From CAZPAH01 sp964584495 (GTDB lineage: Bacteria > Krumholzibacteriota > Krumholzibacteriia > Krumholzibacteriales > Krumholzibacteriaceae), in contig CAZPAH010000082.1 of NCBI GenBank assembly GCA_964584495.1, positions 1 to 12,900 on the forward strand: 12,900 nt of DNA. Direction: 5' to 3'. Positions 7,764 through 12,900 of the stretch are shown here, piece after piece. The notes beneath the pieces were generated by a model, which had not been told where the DNA came from, made no database searches, and saw only the letters and a list, made by a program, of their open reading frames with translations. The position numbers and the translations under genes are program-made. The stretch's first letter is position 1; every line of letters starts with the position of its first letter.

Positions 7764-9329
7764 TTAGCGGGCATAGTCAACCGCCCTCGTCTCCCTGATC
7801 ACGACGACCCTTATCTGGCCGGGATATTCCATCTCGTCCTCGATCCTTCTTGATATATCGCTGGCAAGCTGAAGTGCCTGCGCGTCGTCGATCTTCTTGT
7901 GGCTAACGAGGATCCTGATCTCCCTTCCGGCCTGGATGGCGTACGATTTTTCAACCCCGTCGAAGGTGTCCGCGATCTTTTCGAGCTTTTCAAGCCGTCT
8001 TATATAGTTCTCCAGGGTCTCGCGTCTCGCGCCCGGCCGCGCGCCGGAGATAGCATCGGCCGCCGATACTATATGCGCGATCATCGATTCCATCTCAACG
8101 TCTTCATGGTGGGCCGCGATCGCGTTGATCACTATGTCGTTCTCGCCGTACCTTCTTGCGAACTCGGCGCCTATCTCGGCGTGCGGCCCCTCGATCTCGT
8201 GATCGGCCGCCTTGCCGATGTCGTGAAGTAGTCCCGCCCTCTTCGCAATGGCCGGGTCCATCCCCATCTCGCTGGCGAGGAGGCTGCAAACGAACGCGAC
8301 CTCCTTCGAATGCTGGAGAACGTTCTGTCCGTACGAGGTCCTGTACCGGAGCCTTCCCAGCAGCTTGACCATCTCGGGGTGCAGGCCGTGGATGTTAAGA
8401 TCGAGGCAGGTCGATTCGCCCACTTCCCTTATCTCCTCGAGAAGATCCTTGCGAGTCTTCTCGACCAGCTCCTCTATCCTTCCGGGATGTATCCTTCCAT
8501 CCTTCACGAGCTTATCGAGCGACAACCTCGCCACTTCCCTGCGGATCGGATCGAATCCCGAAAGTATGACCGCCTCGGGCGTATCGTCGATTATCACGTC
8601 GATCCCGGTCGCATTCTCGAAGGCGCGGATATTCCTGCCCTCCCTGCCGATGATCCTCCCTTTCATCTCGTCGTTGGGAAGATCGACGACCGAGACGGTC
8701 GATTCCACGACGTGGTCTGCGGCACAGCGCTCTATGGCGAGCGTGATAATCTCCCTGCTCGCCTTTACCGCGTTCCTCTCCGCCTCGTCCTTTATCTCCT
8801 TGATCTTCTTGGCCGCTTCATGTCTCGCTTCATTTTCCAGGTTAGTTATGAGAAGCTTTTTCGCCTCCTCGGAGCTCATACCCGCGATCTTTTCCAGCTT
8901 CTCGTTCTGCTTGTGCAGGAGAACCGAGAGCTCCTCGTTTTTCTCCGAGATCGCCTGGAGCTTCTTGTCGAGGGAATTTCTCTTCTCGTTCAATTCATGT
9001 TCCCTCTTCTCGAGAAAATCGACCTTGCGATTGATATTCTGCTCTTTCTCCTCGAGGCGCCTCTCCAGCTTCTTGATTTCCGCGCGCGTCTCCGCGGTGT
9101 CCTTCTCGAACTTCTGCTTCGCCTGGTACCATTCGTCTTTTGCTTCAAGAATCGACGCCTTTTTCCTGGTTTCCGCTTCCCTCTGAGCTTCGGCGATGAT
9201 ATTCTCCGCCAGCTTCTGGGTATGCTTCATATGGCTCTGCGATATCTTTTTGCTGGTCAGCCATCCGACAACGAAACCAAGAAAGAGAACGAGGATTCCC
9301 GCCGAGATATAGAAGAAAATGCTATCCAT
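7764..9329 (-). CDS. rny: ribonuclease Y
   Basis: Membrane-anchored endoribonuclease that starts mRNA decay in many bacteria lacking RNase E. The 521 residues are the usual length. The order is an N-terminal transmembrane helix (about 5-24), a long charged coiled coil (about 30-200), a KH RNA-binding domain with GRIIGREGRNI (224-234), and an HD domain with His340, the metal-binding LLHDIGK (His369-Asp370) and AAHHEDVE. It ends IRETRAVDYAR, a typical family terminus. The ATG at 9329 is the only start giving the expected short N-terminus before the membrane helix. There is no good ribosome binding site at the usual distance; a perfect GGAGGTGA lies 32 bases upstream with a hairpin between (see leader features). 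The gene probably has its own promoter, and YmdB follows as in Bacillus. Confidence 0.97.
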   Translation of the reverse strand: MDSIFFYISAGILVLFLGFVVGWLTSKKISQSHMKHTQKLAENIIAEAQREAETRKKASILEAKDEWYQAKQKFEKDTAETRAEIKKLERRLEEKEQNINRKVDFLEKREHELNEKRNSLDKKLQAISEKNEELSVLLHKQNEKLEKIAGMSSEEAKKLLITNLENEARHEAAKKIKEIKDEAERNAVKASREIITLAIERCAADHVVESTVSVVDLPNDEMKGRIIGREGRNIRAFENATGIDVIIDDTPEAVILSGFDPIRREVARLSLDKLVKDGRIHPGRIEELVEKTRKDLLEEIREVGESTCLDLNIHGLHPEMVKLLGRLRYRTSYGQNVLQHSKEVAFVCSLLASEMGMDPAIAKRAGLLHDIGKAADHEIEGPHAEIGAEFARRYGENDIVINAIAAHHEDVEMESMIAHIVSAADAISGARPGARRETLENYIRRLEKLEKIADTFDGVEKSYAIQAGREIRILVSHKKIDDAQALQLASDISRRIEDEMEYPGQIRVVVIRETRAVDYAR

Positions 9330-9333
9330 CTGA

Positions 9334-9351
9334 TTATGCCCGATCCAGCAT
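9334..9351 (-). other. possible five-codon upstream reading frame in the rny leader
   Basis: ATG CTG GAT CGG GCA TAA (MLDRA) lies 9 bases after a perfect Shine-Dalgarno sequence (GGAGGTGA, 9361-9368) and ends 4 bases before the rny ATG. It could deliver terminating ribosomes to rny by reinitiation. Very short frames occur often by chance; the support is its placement between the only good ribosome binding site and the rny start. Confidence 0.3.
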
Positions 9352-9357
9352 CAGGGC
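9338..9357 (-). promoter_or_regulatory. small hairpin between the ribosome binding site and the rny start
   Basis: GCCC pairs with GGGC and, past a bulged T, GAT pairs with ATC around a GCTGG loop. If folded, it would bring the GGAGGTGA at 9361-9368 to about 11 bases from the rny ATG, which could explain the otherwise excessive distance. It contains most of the small upstream frame, so translating that frame and forming the hairpin would exclude each other. Read by eye, energy not computed. Confidence 0.35.
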
Positions 9358-9360
9358 GGC

Positions 9361-9368
9361 TCACCTCC
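9361..9368 (-). promoter_or_regulatory. perfect Shine-Dalgarno sequence in the rny leader
   Basis: GGAGGTGA is fully complementary to the 3' end of typical bacterial 16S rRNA. It lies 31 bases from the rny start codon, far beyond the normal 5-10, but 9 bases from the ATG of a five-codon frame. It is the only good ribosome binding site near rny. Confidence 0.55.
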
Positions 9369-9399
9369 ATTATACTCAAAGAATGACAATTACCGTCAT
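9369..9399 (-). promoter_or_regulatory. probable sigma70-type promoter for rny
   Basis: A perfect TATAAT -10 box is at 9369-9374 on the minus strand, 40 bases before the rny ATG. The best -35 candidate is ATGACG (9394-9399) at a long 19-base spacing, so the -35 element is weak. The box follows the 6S RNA gene and its U-run, which fits a separate promoter for rny. The first transcribed base would lie close to or within the ribosome binding site, giving a short leader of about 30 bases. Confidence 0.5.
9383..9399. repeat. inverted repeat overlapping the rny promoter, operator-like
   Basis: ATGAC and GTCAT flank seven bases, forming a perfect 5+5 dyad between and over the -35 region of the predicted rny promoter. 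Such a site could bind a dimeric regulator, but a 5-base dyad is close to chance expectation. Confidence 0.3.
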
Positions 9400-9452
9400 A
9401 TCGGATTGAATTCAGTCTGTCGAGTTGAGATCGGAAGTGGTTGCCGGGCATG

Positions 9453-9471
9453 TAAAAAATAAATTCCCCAC
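9453..9471 (-). terminator. U-rich run after the 6S closing stem, possible intrinsic terminator
   Basis: The 3' arm of the 6S closing stem (GUGGGGAAUU) is followed by UAUUUUUU. The long paired arms of 6S RNA plus this run could act as an intrinsic terminator and set the 3' end of the RNA. The stem's other arm lies about 170 bases away, so it is not a compact hairpin, and termination efficiency is uncertain. Confidence 0.4.
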
Positions 9472-9650
9472 AGGATGCCGTGAGCGAAGATTCCTTTTAA
9501 GCCCTGACTACAAGGTGGAAATCCTCACGGTCCTTCATCCGCCTTCCCGTCTTGAGCGGGCTTGGCTTCAGTGAACCTTTATTGAATTTCCGGGCTCAAA
9601 GTGTTGGCAAAAAATGATCAACGCCTTCACAAGCACAGTAGGGAATTATC
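9455..9650 (-). ncRNA. ssrS: 6S RNA
   Basis: Regulatory RNA that mimics an open promoter and sequesters the housekeeping RNA polymerase holoenzyme. The minus-strand sequence folds into the 6S shape. A perfect 10-pair closing stem joins 9638-9647 with 9462-9471, and a second stem joins 9627-9635 with 9476-9483 (one bulged U). A large central bubble follows, with 26 bases on one side and 12 on the other. Then come a perfect 9-pair stem (9592-9600 with 9496-9504), an 8-pair stem (9584-9591 with 9517-9524), and an apical hairpin with CCCG/CGGG around 9546-9560. Several segments resemble E. coli 6S at matching places: UGAGCC followed by UUCA, CACCUUG, and CGGCAUC near the 3' end. A U-rich run follows the closing stem. 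The location directly after zapA is the classical ssrS position. Ends are estimated to within a few bases; the length of about 190 is normal. Confidence 0.88.
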
Positions 9651-9681
9651 TTCGAACCCTATCTTCTTAATTCCCGCTCCT

Positions 9682-9703
9682 CCCGGCCAACTACGCGTCC
9701 GGG
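9682..9703 (-). other. small GC-rich hairpin between zapA and 6S RNA
   Basis: CCCGG and CCGGG form a 5-base inverted repeat around a 12-base loop, 8 bases after the zapA stop. No T-run follows on the minus strand, so it is not a standard terminator. It may mark the end of the zapA message or a processing site ahead of 6S RNA. A possible -35-like TTGGCC (9685-9690) overlaps its 3' arm, with only a poor -10 candidate (AAGATA, 9660-9665), so no 6S promoter can be assigned confidently. Confidence 0.25.
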
Positions 9704-9711
9704 GTAATAGC

Positions 9712-10008
9712 TTAAAGCCCTACACTAATCTTGTCCTCAATGAGATCTCCCAGCTTCGCAGCCTTCTCTCCGAGTGCACTCTGTGATTTTTTCCTCTTCT
9801 CCTTCTCCTGATGCAACTCGTCGGAAATATTAAGAGCGGCCAGTATGGCTATGCGCGACTGAGACATTATCCCGCTCGAGTGGGCTATCTCCCTCATCTT
9901 CTTGTCAACGTAACCGGCGATCTTATGAATGTACTGAGGGTCACCAGCTCCCTTTATTTTATACTCCTGACCAAAAATCTCCACTTTTTCCGTGTTCTTC
10001 CCGGTCAT
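9712..10008 (-). CDS. zapA: cell division protein ZapA
   Basis: A 98-residue protein of the ZapA family, which binds FtsZ filaments and promotes Z-ring bundling. The N-terminal domain shows the family pattern VEIFGQEYKIKG, then YIHKIAGYVDKKMREI (about 26-41), the hydrophobic IAILAALNISDEL, and a charged C-terminal coiled coil (about 65-92), as expected for a dimerising ZapA. I chose the ATG at 10008 because AGAGG lies 7 bases upstream; an in-frame TTG at 10029 would add seven residues but would swallow this binding site. The ZapB-like gene lies 79 bases upstream and 6S RNA follows within about 65 bases, a conserved bacterial pairing. Confidence 0.93.
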   Translation of the reverse strand: MTGKNTEKVEIFGQEYKIKGAGDPQYIHKIAGYVDKKMREIAHSSGIMSQSRIAILAALNISDELHQEKEKRKKSQSALGEKAAKLGDLIEDKISVGL

Positions 10009-10087
10009 TTGATTACCTCTCAAGATCAATGCAGAACCCTATCTTCATCCCCGTCAGCCCGGATACCACCCTGTAAAGCCCGCAATT

Positions 10088-10372
10088 CTATATTTCAAGA
10101 CTGTCGAGCTTGACAAGCATCTCCTCGATCTTGTTGTTAATCTCCTCTCTAGTTTTATCGAAATCTTTTTTGTTTTCTTTATTCCTGTTAAAGATTTCAA
10201 GTTCCTTACTCAATTCCTCATTATTAATATATAACAAATCTATTTTTTCTTTCAATACTTTATTGCTTTCTTCCGCTGCCTTTTTTTCTTCCCTGAGTCT
10301 CTCTATCAGCTGGGCCGCTTTAACTATTTTCTCTTCAAGAAGTTCCAGCCCTACAAGACCCGGATCGGCCAT
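10088..10372 (-). CDS. small coiled-coil protein, probably ZapB-like cell division factor
   Basis: A 94-residue protein, almost wholly predicted coiled coil from the regular leucine/isoleucine spacing and abundance of Glu and Lys (LELLEEKIVKAAQLIERL near the start, ELSKELEIF in the middle, IEEMLVKLDSLEI at the end). No enzymatic motif is present. ZapB proteins are short, all coiled coil, and work with ZapA at the Z-ring; the position immediately before zapA supports that role. The family link is inference, because coiled coils look alike. The gene is strikingly AT-rich in its middle (about 10150-10270) compared with its GC-rich neighbours, partly due to many Lys, Asn and Ile codons. The ATG has GGAGCGG just upstream and follows the pheT stop by 8 bases, so it should be co-transcribed with pheT. 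Confidence 0.8.
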   Translation of the reverse strand: MADPGLVGLELLEEKIVKAAQLIERLREEKKAAEESNKVLKEKIDLLYINNEELSKELEIFNRNKENKKDFDKTREEINNKIEEMLVKLDSLEI

Positions 10373-10380
10373 TTCCGCTC

Positions 10381-12780
10381 CTATTCCGCCCTCAGCGTGA
10401 CCTGCAGTTCCTTTTTGAGCGCTTCGAGGACTTTGTCAATAACTCTATCGATAACCTTGTCTTCCAGCGTTCCTTCGAATGATCTGAAACCCAGTCTGAA
10501 CGTATAGCTCCTCTTCCCCTCACCCAGCTGCCCGCCACGATAGTAATCGAAAAGCCTAATATATTCAAGATTTTTAGCCCGTTTCTTAATAATATTTCTA
10601 ATGTCAGCGAATGTCACACGGTCGCTGGAAACGACGCAGAGATCCCTCTTTACGAGGGGGTATGGGCTTATCGCGCTGTAGGTGTCCGGTCCGTACCCTC
10701 CGGGTGGGACGAGGTCCATCGAGAGATCGAAATAGAAAAGGGGTGTATCGATATCGTACCTGCCGGCGACCCGGTCCGGAATCTTGCCGCACTCGGCAAT
10801 TATCTTATTATTTAACAGCCAGTTATATGTATAGTGGGGGTGCGCTTCCTTCTTCCTCTCGAACTTTATCTCCGCCGGCATCCCGAGCCTTTCAAAGAGC
10901 GCCTCGGCCTCTCCCTTGATATCGAAGAAATCGAAAGAGCGCTGCTCGCCCGCCCAGCTTACGGGAGCGGCCTTCCTGGTCATCAAGATGCAAAGATGGA
11001 GCTCCTCATCCGGAAGCCCCTCTCCCGATCCGGACTGCAAGAATATCCTTGATAGCTCGAATATCTTTATCCCTTCCTGTTCGACCGGGGCATTGCGCCC
11101 CACTATTCTCAGCATACCGGGCAGCAACGACGTTCTCAGCACCGATTGAGCCTGGGTGAGCGGATTGGCTATTTTTACGGGGTTCGCCAGACGGTCGCGC
11201 GACAGCCACTCGAACCTCTCGATATCGGCGGGGTCCATAAAGGAGCTGCCGATTACCTCCGCATAGCCCCTGGACGCGAGATATACCGCTATCTCCTCAT
11301 TTCTCCTGTCGGCCGGTAGAATCTTCGAGAAGATCCCGCCTTTTCTCTCCTCTTCCCTGCCTATATTCTCGTACCCGTATACGCGGGCGACCTCCTCGAC
11401 GAGATCTATCTCTTCCCTGAGGTCCCGCCTGTAGGTGGGGATCGAAACCACCAGGTCCTTTCCCGATTTGACCGAATCGAGATCCAGGCGCGAGAGCAGC
11501 TCGGCCAGGTCATCCACGCCCAGCCTCGTGCCCATAACCCTGTTGGCCTGTTTGACCCTCAACTCGATCGATTTCTTCTTGAGCACTTCCGGATCGGCCT
11601 GAAGCTCCGAATAGACCTTCTGCACCCTGCCGGCGCCGATCTCCTCTATAAGCCGGCACGCCCTGCCGAGGGCCTTTACCGTTATTCCCGGGTCGCTCTC
11701 CCTCTCATACCTGTACGATGCTTCCGTGTCCAGCTTCAGGGCATGAGAAGACATCCTGATTGCTGTCGACCCGAAGTGGGCACTCTCTATCAGCAGTCGT
11801 TTCGTCCCCGGCCCGACCTCCGAATCGAGGCCGCCCATGACGCCGGCTACGCCGATGGGATTCTCGCCGTCCGTTATGACCAGGACATTTTGATCCAGCT
11901 CCCGCTCGATGCCGTCGAGCGTATAGAGCGTCTCTCCCTTGAAGGCCCTTCTGACGAGGATGGAATCTTTCTTCAGCCTGTCCCTGTCGAATGCATGAAG
12001 GGGCTGCCCCAGCTCCATCAGCACGAAGTTGGTGACATCGACGATGTTGTTTATCGGTTTTACACCGGCGGATACGAGCAACTCCTGCATCCAGGCGGGG
12101 GAGGGCTCTACCACCACGTCATCGACGAGGGCCGCCGAGTAGCGCGGGCAATCGGACGGATCCTCTATCTCCAGGTGAAAATCGCCTTCGGGTTTCAGCT
12201 CTGTTATGCTGGGCATTTTCAGTTCGCGCTTGTAGAGGGCCGCCAGCTCCCTTGCCACTCCGATATGCGAAAGTTGATCGGGCCTGTTCGGCGTAACCTC
12301 GATATCTAGCACGGTGTCGCTCTTACCGAACGAGCTCTCCAGCGATTCGCCCGGAGTCAGATCGGAATCGAGCTCTATAATCCCGGACGAATCGTCGCCT
12401 ATGCCAAGCTCGGTCTCCGAGCATATCATACCCTCGGACACTACCCCACGCAGCTTGGTTTTCTTTATCTTGAAGCCTCCGGGCAGTACCGCGCCGTTCA
12501 GGGCGACCGCCACGCTTAGTCCCTTTCTCACATTCGGCGCACCGCAGACGACATTGAGAGGCTTCTCCCCTCCGGCATCCACCGTGCATACGCTCAGCCT
12601 GTCCGCCTCGGGATGCTTTACGCATTCGAGAACCTTCCCGAAAACGACCCCGGTGAAATCGGGACCGCTTCTCTCGATCCCCTCGACGTTCAGACCGAAC
12701 ATCGTGAGATCCCTGGCCAGCACCTCGGGAGTCTCCCCGATATCGATATACCTCTTCAGCCAGTTCAAACTGACTTTCAT
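10381..12780 (-). CDS. pheT: phenylalanyl-tRNA synthetase beta subunit
   Basis: Beta subunit of the alpha2-beta2 enzyme that charges tRNA(Phe). From the ATG at 12780 the protein has 799 residues, the usual size. It begins MKVSLNWLKRYI. It contains the EMAP/OB-like tRNA-binding domain (about 40-150) with HPEADRLSVCTVD, VVCGAPNV and GMICSETELGIG. The B3/B4 editing region follows, with DVTNFVLMELGQPLHAFD, then the B5 domain and the catalytic-like core. At the C-terminus is an FDX-ACB anticodon-binding domain (SAISPYPLVKRDLCVV ... EGTLEDKVIDRVIDKVLEAL). The start overlaps the pheS stop as ATGA, which settles it; an in-frame GTG at 12798 would add six residues not found in the family. Confidence 0.97.
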   Translation of the reverse strand: MKVSLNWLKRYIDIGETPEVLARDLTMFGLNVEGIERSGPDFTGVVFGKVLECVKHPEADRLSVCTVDAGGEKPLNVVCGAPNVRKGLSVAVALNGAVLPGGFKIKKTKLRGVVSEGMICSETELGIGDDSSGIIELDSDLTPGESLESSFGKSDTVLDIEVTPNRPDQLSHIGVARELAALYKRELKMPSITELKPEGDFHLEIEDPSDCPRYSAALVDDVVVEPSPAWMQELLVSAGVKPINNIVDVTNFVLMELGQPLHAFDRDRLKKDSILVRRAFKGETLYTLDGIERELDQNVLVITDGENPIGVAGVMGGLDSEVGPGTKRLLIESAHFGSTAIRMSSHALKLDTEASYRYERESDPGITVKALGRACRLIEEIGAGRVQKVYSELQADPEVLKKKSIELRVKQANRVMGTRLGVDDLAELLSRLDLDSVKSGKDLVVSIPTYRRDLREEIDLVEEVARVYGYENIGREEERKGGIFSKILPADRRNEEIAVYLASRGYAEVIGSSFMDPADIERFEWLSRDRLANPVKIANPLTQAQSVLRTSLLPGMLRIVGRNAPVEQEGIKIFELSRIFLQSGSGEGLPDEELHLCILMTRKAAPVSWAGEQRSFDFFDIKGEAEALFERLGMPAEIKFERKKEAHPHYTYNWLLNNKIIAECGKIPDRVAGRYDIDTPLFYFDLSMDLVPPGGYGPDTYSAISPYPLVKRDLCVVSSDRVTFADIRNIIKKRAKNLEYIRLFDYYRGGQLGEGKRSYTFRLGFRSFEGTLEDKVIDRVIDKVLEALKKELQVTLRAE

Positions 12781-12900
12781 TCCTGCACCCCCGACCACGA
12801 CACCGTCCAGAACTGCCTGAGGAACCTCAGATCGTTCGCCAGGAACCTTCTGATATCGTCTACCCTGTATTTCAACATAGCTATCCTGTCTATCCCCATT
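12777..12900 (-). CDS. pheS: phenylalanyl-tRNA synthetase alpha subunit, C-terminal end only
   Basis: The frame ending in TGA at 12779-12777 encodes MGIDRIAMLKYRVDDIRRFL, then ANDLRFLRQF and a ten-residue tail. This matches the class II motif 3 region and the C-terminus of PheS, where GxDRxAML contains the motif 3 arginine and DDIR...NDLRFLxQF is a family hallmark. The tail WTVSWSGVQE extends past the usual end at the phenylalanine. The rest of the gene lies beyond the window. The stop overlaps the pheT ATG, as expected for pheST operons. Confidence 0.94.
   Translation of the reverse strand, partial: MGIDRIAMLKYRVDDIRRFLANDLRFLRQFWTVSWSGVQE

Noticed and set aside
9334..9351. Five-codon frame as an amino-acid attenuator leader peptide
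   Set aside because: It has no run of a regulatory amino acid and no terminator/antiterminator pair follows; only a reinitiation or spacing role seems plausible.
8248..9386. Two long plus-strand open frames opposite rny, one very Ser/Phe-rich and one Leu-rich
   Set aside because: Their composition is the antisense image of the Glu/Lys/Arg-rich coiled coil of RNase Y; no start signal or domain supports them.
9330..9711. tRNA gene in the zapA-rny gap
   Set aside because: No cloverleaf or T-loop consensus (GGTTCGAATCC-like) is found; the pairing is that of one long 6S-type arm.
12781..12798. Upstream GTG start for pheT
   Set aside because: The ATG at 12780 overlaps the pheS stop and gives the family's standard N-terminus; the GTG would add residues inside the pheS coding end.

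Overview
This window is a dense, housekeeping stretch of a bacterial chromosome in which every supported gene lies on the minus strand. Read in the direction of transcription (from 12900 down to 1) the order is: pheS (3' end only), pheT, a small ZapB-like coiled-coil gene, zapA, a 6S RNA gene (ssrS), rny, ymdB, folD, xseA, xseB, ispA, a small membrane protein related to the divergent PAP2 (DUF212) family, dxs, nadK and recN (5' end only). GC content is fairly high and genes are tightly packed. Many neighbours overlap by a few bases or are separated by fewer than 20, so long co-transcribed runs are likely.

The gene content (MEP-pathway dxs, RNase Y with YmdB, ZapA, 6S RNA, bacterial two-subunit PheRS, RecN) shows a bacterium. 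RNase Y rules out many gammaproteobacteria, while the 6S RNA placed after zapA recalls proteobacteria. My best guess is a deltaproteobacterium-like or uncultured Gram-negative phylum. This is inference from gene order and protein style, and the window has no rRNA to place it.

Region 10000-12900 holds phenylalanyl-tRNA synthetase followed by two small cell-division genes. Region 9330-9711 is the largest space without a protein gene. It carries a convincing 6S RNA, then a perfect TATAAT box and a structured leader before rny. Region 6820-9330 holds RNase Y and the YmdB phosphodiesterase, separated by a 138-base gap with a tandem direct repeat and a hairpin. Region 3384-6819 holds folate one-carbon metabolism (folD), exonuclease VII (xseA, xseB) and farnesyl diphosphate synthase (ispA). 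Region 1-3382 continues isoprenoid synthesis (dxs), with a catalytically doubtful PAP2-like membrane protein between ispA and dxs, and ends with NAD kinase and the start of recN.

I see no mobile element, CRISPR array, tRNA or defence system, and no plainly new multi-gene system. The parts most worth checking are the 6S RNA, the rny leader, the repeat between rny and ymdB, and the PAP2-like protein that has lost canonical active-site residues.
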